Part shown: one piece after another, positions 1-6,615 of the stretch
Numbering within the stretch: the first letter of the stretch is position 1
Layout: every line of letters starts with the position of its first letter
From: an uncultured Chloroflexota bacterium
Lineage (GTDB): Bacteria; Chloroflexota; Anaerolineae; Aggregatilineales; Phototrophicaceae
NCBI GenBank assembly: GCA_937927665.1
Contig: CALBRY010000211.1
Span: forward strand, 1 to 11,393
Length of the DNA: 11,393 nucleotides
Direction of reading: 5' to 3'
Made by a program: the position numbers and the translations under genes
Notes under the pieces: generated by a model
Seen by the model: the letters and a program-made list of their open reading frames with translations, nothing else
Database searches by the model: none
What the model was told of the DNA's origin: nothing

Positions 1-1
1 C

Positions 2-1597
2 AAACTCGAAGCGAAACATCGGCAGGAGCGCTGGCAGCAGGAAGATCAAAAGCGGCTCGATCCGTACCCTGTTTGGCGCATCCCGTACCGCACCGGAACA
101 ACATTTATCGGGGAACGCTTCGCCCATATCTATGTGATCGACGCCGTGAGCGAAAAAGCCACGCCGCGCCGCCTGACTCATCGTGAAGCGCATCATGAAG
201 CGCCGAGTTGGTCACCCGATGGCACATGGATTTACACCGCTGGTCAGCTTGATCCCGCCATGGATGAGCCGAACCGCCAGAGCGCGATTTTCCGCATCCG
301 TGCCGAAGATGGACACATCGAACCGCTCACCGGAGAAGAAGCGACCTCCTTTACACCGCTCCCCTCGCCGGATGGCAAATGGATCGCGTTTACGCGCTTC
401 CCGCGTGAAGGCGATACACCTGTCACCGAGCGCATCACCCGTTTGAGCGTCATTCCGGCGGAAGGCGGCACAGCCCGCGATCTCAATCTGCCGCTCGATG
501 CCAGCGCGCAAAGTTTCGCATGGACGCCGGATAATCATCTTGTGTTCAGCGCGCATTGGCACGGCAGCGCGCCGATCTACAAAGCCTCACCGGATGGCAG
601 TCTCGAAAAACTGGCAGAAGGGCGTTTCCGCGCCTCATTTCTTGATGCGAATGATCTCGGTACAGCGGTGGTGATCAGCACGCCGGAATGCCCGCCGGAG
701 CTTCATTTCCTCCCGTTTGGTGATCAACTTCAGCAGGTGACATTTCTCAATAAGTCATTCGGCGAAAACGTCATTATCCAGCCGACTCACGAAATCTGGG
801 TCGATTCGCCGGAAGGACACCGCGTTCATGCGTGGTATCTGCTCCCGGTCGGTTACGAAGAAGGGAAACAATACCCTCTCGCGCTGAATATTCACGGCGG
901 ACCTCATGTGATGTGGAGCACCGCCGAACCTTCGATGTTCCTTGAATGGCAGTTCCACGCGGCGCGGGGATATGTCGTCTTGGCGATCAATCCGCGTGGG
1001 AGCGATGGCTACGGCGAAGAATACATGCGGGCGATCCACGAGGATTGGGGCGATACCGCCATGCGCGACATTATGGCATGTGTCGATCATGTGCTCTCGT
1101 TGGGGTTTGTCGATCAGGATCGTTTGGCGATCACGGGTGGATCATATGGTGGATACATGGTCGCATGGATCATCGCGCACACCCATCAGTTTAAGGCGGC
1201 GGTCGCACAGCGCGGGGTCTATAACCTGCTCTCGTTTTACGGCACAAGCGATGTTCCCTCGTTGATCTCCGGCGAATTTGCCGCCGAACCGTGGGAAAAC
1301 CCGGATAAGCTTTGGAAGCATTCACCGCTGGCATACGCTCACCAGATCAAGACGCCGTTGTTGATCGAACACGCGGAACAGGATTATCGTGTTCCCATCG
1401 AACAGGCGGAACAGCTTTTCGCGTACGTGCATCGCAGCGGCGGAACGGTCAAAATGCTGCGCTACCCGCGTGAAGGACACGAAAAATCACGCTCTGGCGA
1501 ACCCGCGCACCGCGTCGATCGTCTCGTTCACATGGTCGAGTGGTTTGATCGCTATTGTATGAACTCCGCCAGCGACGGAGCGCAAACAGAAACTTAG
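2..1597 (+). CDS. S9-family prolyl oligopeptidase / acylaminoacyl-peptidase-type serine peptidase (5' truncated)
   Basis: Serine peptidase of the S9 (S9C-like) family, which cleaves short peptides or N-acylated peptides in the cytoplasm. The reading frame is open to the left edge, so the gene is partial. A GTG at 134 could start translation, but the residues before it continue family-like sequence (DPYPVWRIPYRTG at about 59-97). The N-terminal part is a TolB/WD40-like beta-propeller with APSWSPDG and TPLPSPDG repeats. The C-terminal 260 or so residues form the alpha/beta-hydrolase domain. The nucleophile Ser is in GGSYGGY (codon 1142-1144), the acid is the Asp of EQDYRVP (1382-1384), and the His is in REGHEKS (1478-1480), so the triad is complete. 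An oxyanion-region HGGPH precedes it. The stop overlaps the convergent neighbour by four bases. Family confidence is high; substrate is unknown. Confidence 0.93.
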   Translation, partial: KLEAKHRQERWQQEDQKRLDPYPVWRIPYRTGTTFIGERFAHIYVIDAVSEKATPRRLTHREAHHEAPSWSPDGTWIYTAGQLDPAMDEPNRQSAIFRIRAEDGHIEPLTGEEATSFTPLPSPDGKWIAFTRFPREGDTPVTERITRLSVIPAEGGTARDLNLPLDASAQSFAWTPDNHLVFSAHWHGSAPIYKASPDGSLEKLAEGRFRASFLDANDLGTAVVISTPECPPELHFLPFGDQLQQVTFLNKSFGENVIIQPTHEIWVDSPEGHRVHAWYLLPVGYEEGKQYPLALNIHGGPHVMWSTAEPSMFLEWQFHAARGYVVLAINPRGSDGYGEEYMRAIHEDWGDTAMRDIMACVDHVLSLGFVDQDRLAITGGSYGGYMVAWIIAHTHQFKAAVAQRGVYNLLSFYGTSDVPSLISGEFAAEPWENPDKLWKHSPLAYAHQIKTPLLIEHAEQDYRVPIEQAEQLFAYVHRSGGTVKMLRYPREGHEKSRSGEPAHRVDRLVHMVEWFDRYCMNSASDGAQTET

Positions 1598-2409
1598 CAG
1601 CACGGTTCGCCCGTCGTCGGGCTGCACCAATGCGAGAACGGCGCGTATACCGCTTGTTCGAGTGTGAGCGGCACACTCAACGAAGGTTCGCGGCGGATTC
1701 CATAGCGGGCGGTGCGGAGCGATTCGGCGGGCATCGGCTCATGACATGCCGCGCAGGTGAAAGCGGTCAGCGTGGTGGGCAAACTGCGCGCCGCCAGCAC
1801 CGCCGGGTGAAACGTAAGTAAATCAGCTTGCGGTGCGAGAACAACGCCGCAAGCTGCATGGATCGGCGCTTCGGCGCTGTGTACCCGGTTGGTATGTCCG
1901 CAAGCAGGGCAGCGGGCGTCGTAAATCGTCACTGCCGCCGTAACCGATGTTCCAGCGGCGGCGCGGGCGATACCGCAGTAATGAATTTGACCGGAAAGCA
2001 GCGCCGCGACGAACGCGAACAGCGAATGAACAATCCCGTTCAATTCGACTGCGAACGAACCATCTGCATTCGGGTATAGGTGAAAAAGGGGAAGCCGTTT
2101 CCATGCTTTGAGCGTCGGCGCGCTTCCTGCTTCTGTATCGCGCAGCATCCACGCGGGCGGAGTCCGAAAAAACCAGCACCCGCGCACGCCGTCACGCTCA
2201 TAACGATCCTGTCGCGCCAATGCGCCGTCCAGTGATAAAAAACTCCACTGCACTTCAAAAGCAATTTTGACCGCCCCCCGAACCGCCAGCACATCTGCCC
2301 GCCAACCATCACCGATGACTTCAGATTGTGCATCCCATCCGGCGGCGCGCGCGGCATCGATAATCACCTGTTTTGCGCCTTGATGGGCAGTTGTCTCACC
2401 GGAACGCAT
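1594..2409 (-). CDS. Competence protein CoiA-like nuclease-fold protein with C-terminal CxxC pairs
   Basis: A 271-residue protein whose first 90 or so residues resemble the CoiA-like nuclease domain (PD-(D/E)XK fold). The pattern is AHQGAK at the start, a Glu at 30, RADVLA with Asp39, then FEVQWS with Glu52 and Gln54, then R-x-x-x-Y at 66-70 and GCWFF. Glu30, Asp39 and Glu52-x-Gln54 would be the metal and catalytic set. The C-terminal half has CPAC (167-170) and CAAC (219-222), a likely zinc ribbon. CoiA proteins are linked to DNA uptake and recombination, but many homologues stand alone with unknown role. No other competence gene is in the window. The start is the ATG at 2407-2409, with only a weak GAAAG upstream. 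It is convergent with the peptidase and divergent from the phosphoesterase. The family call is from motif pattern only. Confidence 0.72.
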   Translation of the reverse strand: MRSGETTAHQGAKQVIIDAARAAGWDAQSEVIGDGWRADVLAVRGAVKIAFEVQWSFLSLDGALARQDRYERDGVRGCWFFRTPPAWMLRDTEAGSAPTLKAWKRLPLFHLYPNADGSFAVELNGIVHSLFAFVAALLSGQIHYCGIARAAAGTSVTAAVTIYDARCPACGHTNRVHSAEAPIHAACGVVLAPQADLLTFHPAVLAARSLPTTLTAFTCAACHEPMPAESLRTARYGIRREPSLSVPLTLEQAVYAPFSHWCSPTTGEPCC

Positions 2410-2439
2410 TGCTTTCGCACTTTCTTATGGGAAATCTTG

Positions 2440-2468
2440 ATGAATTGGGCTATCACGCAGGATGGCAA
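2440..2468 (-). promoter_or_regulatory. Candidate sigma70-type promoter for the CoiA-like gene
   Basis: On the minus strand TTGCCA (plus 2463-2468) is followed by a 17-base spacer and ATTCAT (plus 2440-2445). The -35 matches 5 of 6 consensus bases but the -10 only 3 of 6, so this is tentative. It interleaves with the candidate plus-strand promoter in the same 122-base divergent gap. Confidence 0.25.
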
Positions 2469-2472
2469 TTCA

Positions 2473-2481
2473 TGTTATCAT
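2473..2481 (+). promoter_or_regulatory. Candidate extended -10 promoter for the phosphoesterase-DtxR unit
   Basis: TGTTATCAT has the form TG-n-TATCAT, an extended -10 matching 5 of 6 of TATAAT, about 50 bases before the ATG at 2532. No good -35 lies 17 bases upstream, as is common for extended -10 promoters. Start of transcription would be near 2488. Confidence 0.4.
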
Positions 2482-2531
2482 GAGATTGGTTTCTACAGTA
2501 TGTTCTCGTCGCTCCATTCAGGCATGAACCC

Positions 2532-3263
2532 ATGCGTATCTTAATTATTTCAGATATACACGCTAACCTGACTGCGTTTGAACAAGTTTTGCAGGATGCC
2601 GCTAATCAGTGGGAATACGTGTGGTGCCTCGGCGATGTCGTGGGGTACGGACCCGATCCCAATGAGTCCGTCGAACTCCTGCGTTCACTGCCGCATTTGT
2701 GCTTGGCGGGGAATCACGATTGGGCGGCATTAGGGCGGTTGGATATTCGCACCTTCAACCCTGATGCGCGCAAAGCCGTTAATTGGACGAGGGAAACACT
2801 GACGCCGGAAAATGTCGCCTATCTGGAAGCACTGCCGACGACATTTGTATTGGGTGATTACACGCTGGCACATGGCAGCCCGCGTGAACCGGTTTGGGAG
2901 TACATCCTTGAACCACTCATCGCCGCGATCAATTTTTCCCACTTCGAAACACCGTACTGCCTTGTGGGTCATACCCACCAGCCCGTGATTTACGAGATGG
3001 TGAGCGAACAAGGCGATACCGAAGCGATCATGCCCGTGTATCGTCAGCAGCGCCAGCTTAACGGACGGCGGCAGATTATCAACCCCGGCAGCGTCGGTCA
3101 GCCGCGTGATGCGAACCCTGACGCCGCTTATGCGCTCCTTGATATTGAGCGTGGGATTTTTGAGCCGCGCCGGGTGCCGTATAACGTGAGCGCTGTTCAA
3201 AAGCGCATGCGTAAATACGATATGCCGGAACGTTTGATCGCGCGACTCGAACACGGTTGGTAA
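2532..3263 (+). CDS. Calcineurin-like metallophosphoesterase (YfcE/MJ0936-type)
   Basis: A cytoplasmic binuclear-metal phosphoesterase of 243 residues, the usual length for this family. All five family motifs are visible in order: DIHAN (Asp8, His10), GDVVGYGPDP (Asp35), GNHD (Asn61, His62), AHGS (His114), and GHTH (His147, His149), followed by INPGSVGQPRD, a signature of this subfamily. Members hydrolyse phosphodiesters or phosphomonoesters; the natural substrate here cannot be read from sequence. The ATG at 2532 has a modest AGG nine bases upstream. The next gene, a DtxR-family regulator, starts 14 bases after the stop, so the two are probably co-transcribed. Confidence 0.9.
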   Translation: MRILIISDIHANLTAFEQVLQDAANQWEYVWCLGDVVGYGPDPNESVELLRSLPHLCLAGNHDWAALGRLDIRTFNPDARKAVNWTRETLTPENVAYLEALPTTFVLGDYTLAHGSPREPVWEYILEPLIAAINFSHFETPYCLVGHTHQPVIYEMVSEQGDTEAIMPVYRQQRQLNGRRQIINPGSVGQPRDANPDAAYALLDIERGIFEPRRVPYNVSAVQKRMRKYDMPERLIARLEHGW

Positions 3264-3266
3264 GTC

Positions 3267-3270
3267 GGGA
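3267..3270 (+). promoter_or_regulatory. Ribosome binding site that favours the ATG at 3278
   Basis: GGGA lies seven bases before ATG 3278-3280. The upstream in-frame TTG at 3257 would overlap the previous gene and has no purine-rich site at a good distance. This supports the shorter regulator. Confidence 0.5.
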
Positions 3271-3277
3271 CTACAGG

Positions 3278-4003
3278 ATGAGCAAACAGGGCGAGATCAG
3301 TACCGAAAGCGGAATCGGGATTACCTCCACCATTCGAGATTATCTCGCGGAGATATACCGGTTGAGTACACGAGGAAATGTCCGTCATGATGGCGGACAT
3401 GCGTTTGTTAGCACCTCGGCGCTTGCGGAACTGCTTGATGTCAGCGCTCCGGCGGTCAACCGTATGGTGACCAAGTTGCGCGAATTAGGGCTGCTGATCC
3501 ACGAACCCTATCACGGCATCGCATTGACAGACGACGGACGGCGCGAAGCCCTCAAACAGCTTCGCCGCCACCGGATAATCGAAGCCTTTCTCGTCAATGT
3601 GATGGGCTTCGGTTGGCACGAAATCCACGAAGAAGCGGATGAACTCAGCCGCGCCATGAGCGAAATAGTCGAATCGCGGATGTGGCAAATGGCAGGTTGC
3701 CCCACAGCCTGCCCGCATGGAGAGCCGATCCCCGCGCCCGATGGCACGCTGATCGAACCGGATGATCAACTGTTGTGTGAAGCGCAGGAAAAGCAAAACC
3801 TGATTTTGACGCGTGTTCGCACCCGCGAACCGGATCGCCTCGAATATCTCGCCGCGCTCGGCTTGATCCCCGGTACGCCCATAGAAGTGATCCACATCGC
3901 GCCGTTTCACGGACCGGTTCAATTGAGGGTCGGGCGCGAATACCGGATCATCGGGCACAACCTCGCCGAGATGATCCGGGTGAGTGTTGACGAAACCGCT
4001 TAG
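3278..4003 (+). CDS. DtxR/MntR-family transcriptional regulator with altered metal site
   Basis: A 241-residue protein with all three DtxR domains: a winged helix (about residues 17-85, recognition segment VSAPAVNRMVTKLRELGLL), a metal-binding dimerisation domain (about 90-155, with GCPTACPHGEPIP), and a C-terminal FeoA/SH3-like domain (about 165-241). The family represses iron or manganese uptake genes when metal is bound. His98, Glu102 and His117 align with DtxR His79, Glu83 and His98, so the ancillary site is kept. At the primary site, DtxR Cys102, Glu105 and His106 align with Asp121, Ser124 and Arg125; MntR Asp8 and Glu11 align with Asp21 and Ala24. Several ligands therefore appear lost. 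It follows the phosphoesterase closely. No iron or manganese transporter and no obvious DtxR box is in the window. The stop overlaps the convergent gene by four bases. Confidence 0.9.
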   Translation: MSKQGEISTESGIGITSTIRDYLAEIYRLSTRGNVRHDGGHAFVSTSALAELLDVSAPAVNRMVTKLRELGLLIHEPYHGIALTDDGRREALKQLRRHRIIEAFLVNVMGFGWHEIHEEADELSRAMSEIVESRMWQMAGCPTACPHGEPIPAPDGTLIEPDDQLLCEAQEKQNLILTRVRTREPDRLEYLAALGLIPGTPIEVIHIAPFHGPVQLRVGREYRIIGHNLAEMIRVSVDETA

Positions 4004-4659
4004 TCGTTCTCGGTTTCCAGCGTTTCAGCAATTGCCGCGAATTCCGGTTCAAGTTCCTCGAAGTAATCGTCGGTGGTGGTGAAGGTCACCACATACAGCC
4101 ATGTATCGCGCATGAAATAATACTGCACCTGCTGAACATTCAAGCCGTTTAGCTCATATGCCGCGAAAACGTTACCCACTTCTTCGTCGTTGATCTCGAT
4201 GATTTCGCCTTCGATATCGGGCATAGTGGCGCGCATCGCATCGATATTCGCGTCAAGCAGCATTTCCATTGGCATAGTCGCGCCAATATCCAAGCCGACG
4301 ACGTTCAGGTTGGTGGTAAACGTCACGTCAGAGGCTTCGGTATTCATCGCGAACATCAAATAGACATCGCCAAGCGATGCAGCCATATCCGCCAGCGCTT
4401 CCAGATCAATATTGGAATCAGCATCTTCAAGCGACGCCATCAGGTCATCGACATCGGCATTCATGTCAATCCATGTCGGCGGCACGAGCAGAGTCACTCC
4501 TTCGCCTTCGAGCGTTACCCAGTCTTCCGTATCAATTTCTTCATTAGCAGTTGGTATTTCATCGCCTTTACCGCCGTCTTGCATCATCGCGGTAGCGGTG
4601 GGGATCAGCAGGAGCGCCAACAGAAACAAAAACAGCATCCGACGCTTAAACACAAACAT
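4000..4659 (-). CDS. Secreted, extremely acidic protein of unknown function
   Basis: A 219-residue protein with a clear signal peptide: KRR, a long Leu-rich core and a cleavage-like TATA near residue 24. There is no lipobox Cys. The mature chain has about 46 Asp/Glu against three Lys/Arg, so it is strongly anionic. A segment LEGEGVTLLVPPTWIDM recalls the opening strand of PsbP/DUF1795-like single-domain exported proteins (GVTLLVPPTW resembles their F-x-V-x-x-P-x-x-W), but I do not recognise the family firmly. ATG 4657-4659 has an AAAAAGGA site nine bases upstream. Its 3' end is convergent with the DtxR-family gene. The binding-protein gene lies upstream on the same strand but is separated by a terminator, so this gene likely has its own promoter. 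Confidence 0.8.
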   Translation of the reverse strand: MFVFKRRMLFLFLLALLLIPTATAMMQDGGKGDEIPTANEEIDTEDWVTLEGEGVTLLVPPTWIDMNADVDDLMASLEDADSNIDLEALADMAASLGDVYLMFAMNTEASDVTFTTNLNVVGLDIGATMPMEMLLDANIDAMRATMPDIEGEIIEINDEEVGNVFAAYELNGLNVQQVQYYFMRDTWLYVVTFTTTDDYFEELEPEFAAIAETLETEND

Positions 4660-4758
4660 GAGCAGGTGTCCTTTTTGTGTACTCTATGTCACTCAAGCAT
4701 ACGCCAAAACCGGATCGGAATTTTCAAATTCTACAGGTTTTTAACAGGTAGGATAAAT

Positions 4759-4790
4759 AAAAAGGGGATAGGCATATCGCCCATCCCCTT
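4759..4790 (-). terminator. Rho-independent terminator after the substrate-binding protein gene
   Basis: AAGGGGAT (4762-4769) pairs with ATCCCCTT (4783-4790), extended by GGC/GCC around a five-base loop. In minus-strand RNA the one plus-strand mismatch (4770/4782) becomes a G-U pair, giving a 12-bp stem. It is followed by TTTTTATTTAT. It lies 26 bases past the stop of the binding-protein gene. Confidence 0.85.
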
Positions 4791-4815
4791 CTTTAATGCG
4801 TTGAACTGCTGAAAA

Positions 4816-6147
4816 TTACATGCCTGCGAGGGCTTCTTCCGCCTGAGCCTGAAGCGCCGCCGCGACATCCGCCGGAGCCATCGCGTTGCTCGTCACATTC
4901 GCGATCGCTTCGCTGACGAAACCGCGAATTGAACCGTAGGACGGCACATTCGGGTTGTTGTACAGCGTCACAGCCGGGTCATTGACCAGTGCGTTCGCCG
5001 CGCTAAAGTACGGGAACAGCGCCGGGTTCGGGAACATTTCTTCCGTCATGATCTCGCTGGTCGAAGGAACGGAGTTGAAATAGCCCGTGCCCGTGCTCCA
5101 TGCCACCGAATTTTCAACGGAGATCAGGTATTCGAGGAACAACCACGACGCGAGTTCCGCTTCCGGCGTGCTGTCGATCATGATGATGCTGGGGACGAAC
5201 ACCTGAAGGGTGCGCGTTTCCGGTGCGCTGCTCGGCAGGGTGGCAACCGTCCAATTGAACGTCGCGCCGTTGTCCTGAAGCGCCTGAAGAACGAATGTGA
5301 AGCCCGCTGTGCTGCTCACAAAGAACGGATTCAGACCGAGCGAGAATTCTGTCTGTTCAATGAAGCGTTCCGAGGGGATGTAACCGCAGCCATTGCTGTA
5401 CAGATCGCTGTACAGGTTCAGCGCGGCGAGCGCGGCTTCGCCCTGGAAATCATAGGTCGTGCCGTCGAAAATGCGACCGCCATTGCTGGCGACAATCGTT
5501 TCAAAAACCGATGCGTCGGTCGTGATCGGGAAGCCCATCACGTCCTCGCCGTTCGGACCGCTCAATTGAGACGCGGCGCACGCGATTTCGCGGAATTCTT
5601 CCCACGTCGCGGGCGGGGCATCATAGCCAAGCTGCGCCAGCATATCGAGGTTCACAATCAACACCTGCGCCGATGACTGGTGAGGCCATGCGAGCAGAGC
5701 ACCGTTGTACGGTTCACCCGATGGGCTGTTGAAGGTGAGCAGGTCAGTATTGAAGTCAGCGAGTTGTTCTTCGGTCAAGCCCCATGTCGGGTCATTCAAG
5801 AAAGCATTCAGATCAACAACGACGTTATCGAGTGCATAACTGGCGGCATTGTTCGCATAACCCGCCACAAGATTAGGAAGTTCACCGCTGGTAATTGCCG
5901 CGTTCATCAATTCGGCAATATCGTTATAACTGCCTTGCGCCAGCGCTTCAACCGTAATGCCATATTCATTGCTGCTGTTGAAGGATTCGACAAGCGCCGT
6001 CATCGTTTCCAACTGCGCGCCAGAGAATTGATGCCAGTACACCACTGTCTGACCGCTCGGATCAACATTTGCGAGGTCTTGCGCCGCTACCGCGCTCACA
6101 CCGAGCGCCAGTACCACCATCAAACACAGCACGAACAGTTTACGCAT
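4816..6147 (-). CDS. ABC transporter extracellular substrate-binding protein, family 1 (sugar / glycerol-3-phosphate type)
   Basis: A 443-residue periplasmic-type binding protein resembling UgpB/MalE-like carbohydrate receptors. It has an N-terminal signal peptide (MRK, hydrophobic core, cleavage-like SAVAA before QDLA) and no lipobox. The mature start VVYWHQFSGAQLETMTALVESFN is the typical family-1 opening, followed by LPNLVAGYANN and the hinge-side segment PPATWEEFREIA. These receptors deliver sugars, oligosaccharides or sn-glycerol-3-phosphate to an ABC permease; the ligand cannot be assigned. No permease or ATPase gene is adjacent: downstream is a terminator and upstream is a divergent gene. 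The mature chain has no lysine and only five arginines. ATG 6145-6147 has AAGGAG nine bases upstream. Confidence 0.9.
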   Translation of the reverse strand: MRKLFVLCLMVVLALGVSAVAAQDLANVDPSGQTVVYWHQFSGAQLETMTALVESFNSSNEYGITVEALAQGSYNDIAELMNAAITSGELPNLVAGYANNAASYALDNVVVDLNAFLNDPTWGLTEEQLADFNTDLLTFNSPSGEPYNGALLAWPHQSSAQVLIVNLDMLAQLGYDAPPATWEEFREIACAASQLSGPNGEDVMGFPITTDASVFETIVASNGGRIFDGTTYDFQGEAALAALNLYSDLYSNGCGYIPSERFIEQTEFSLGLNPFFVSSTAGFTFVLQALQDNGATFNWTVATLPSSAPETRTLQVFVPSIIMIDSTPEAELASWLFLEYLISVENSVAWSTGTGYFNSVPSTSEIMTEEMFPNPALFPYFSAANALVNDPAVTLYNNPNVPSYGSIRGFVSEAIANVTSNAMAPADVAAALQAQAEEALAGM

Positions 6148-6156
6148 TGGGTTTAT

Positions 6157-6162
6157 CTCCTT
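6157..6162 (-). promoter_or_regulatory. Strong ribosome binding site of the substrate-binding protein gene
   Basis: AAGGAG on the minus strand, nine bases before the ATG. It is the best Shine-Dalgarno match in the window, suggesting high expression, as is usual for binding proteins. Confidence 0.8.
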
Positions 6163-6186
6163 GAGATGCGTTTATACGCTGCTTGC

Positions 6187-6218
6187 AGTCTAGCACGTTA
6201 TTGTTAACAATTCTTCAA
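6187..6218 (-). promoter_or_regulatory. Candidate promoter with a perfect 12-bp palindrome (operator candidate)
   Basis: ATTGTTAACAAT at 6200-6211 is a perfect palindrome 53 bases upstream of the binding-protein start. On the minus strand it sits between TTGAAG (plus 6213-6218) and TGCTAGACT (plus 6187-6195). TTGAAG to TGCTAG has a 17-base spacer; TG-C-TAGACT also resembles an extended -10. A repressor bound there would block the polymerase. Another TATAAA (plus 6171-6176) lies closer to the gene. The palindrome is certain; promoter and operator roles are inferred. Confidence 0.4.
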
Positions 6219-6292
6219 GAGTCTGGGGGGAGAAAGATTGTGCATGGCAGGCTCGTCCACGATCACGAGTATAACACAAAGGACACCCTACA

Positions 6293-6583
6293 ATGACCGA
6301 TCAGAACGCACTTTTGATTGTTCACAATCTGACAGAAAAGCGCTTTGAAGTAGAGGTCGAAGGCAGTCTCGCCGTCCTCGATTATGATCTTTCCAACGGC
6401 GTGATCACCTTCACGCACACAGGTGTGCCTTCGGCGATAGAAGGACGCGGAATTGCGGGCAAACTTGTTCAGCGCGGGCTAAACTATGCCCGCGAGGAGG
6501 GGCTAAAAGTGATCCCCGCCTGCTCGTATGTCGTCCGCTACATCGAACGGCATCCCGAATATCAAGATTTAACGACCATCTGA
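6293..6583 (+). CDS. Small GNAT-related N-acetyltransferase (PF14542 / NATD1-like)
   Basis: A 96-residue protein that fits the compact GCN5-related family of PF14542 (COG2388), found widely in bacteria and as NATD1 in animals. Visible features are LDYDLSNGVITFTHTGVP (residues 29-46), the acetyl-CoA pyrophosphate loop GRGIAGKL (51-58), then LNYAREEGLKVIPACSYV and the ending YIERHPEYQDL. Length is normal for the family. The substrate is unknown for most members. ATG 6293 has AAAGGA nine bases upstream, and TATAAC at 6270-6275 may be a -10, though no -35 is evident. It is divergent from the binding-protein gene and leads a four-gene operon. Confidence 0.88.
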   Translation: MTDQNALLIVHNLTEKRFEVEVEGSLAVLDYDLSNGVITFTHTGVPSAIEGRGIAGKLVQRGLNYAREEGLKVIPACSYVVRYIERHPEYQDLTTI

Positions 6584-6600
6584 TCGGCGCTGCGCCGATC
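6582..6600 (+). other. Intercistronic hairpin between the two GNAT genes
   Basis: GATCGGCGC (6582-6590) and GCGCCGATC (6592-6600) are inverted repeats around a single T. They form a stem of seven or more GC-rich pairs that begins inside the TGA stop and ends four bases before the next ribosome binding site (GGAG at 6605-6608). No U-tract follows, so it is not a standard terminator. A role in mRNA processing or in translation of the second gene is possible. Confidence 0.6.
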
Positions 6601-6615
6601 TCCCGGAGAATCATC

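Noticed and set aside
134..136. GTG as the true start of the S9 peptidase
   Set aside because: The frame is open to the left edge and the residues before it look like continuing family sequence, so the gene is more likely truncated by the window.
3257..3259. TTG start for the DtxR-family gene
   Set aside because: It overlaps the previous gene and lacks a ribosome site; ATG 3278 has one and leaves a normal N-terminus.
5395..5414. Direct repeat GCTGTACA spaced 12 bases apart
   Set aside because: It encodes a repeated Leu-Tyr-Ser within the binding protein and the spacing equals four codons, so protein sequence explains it.
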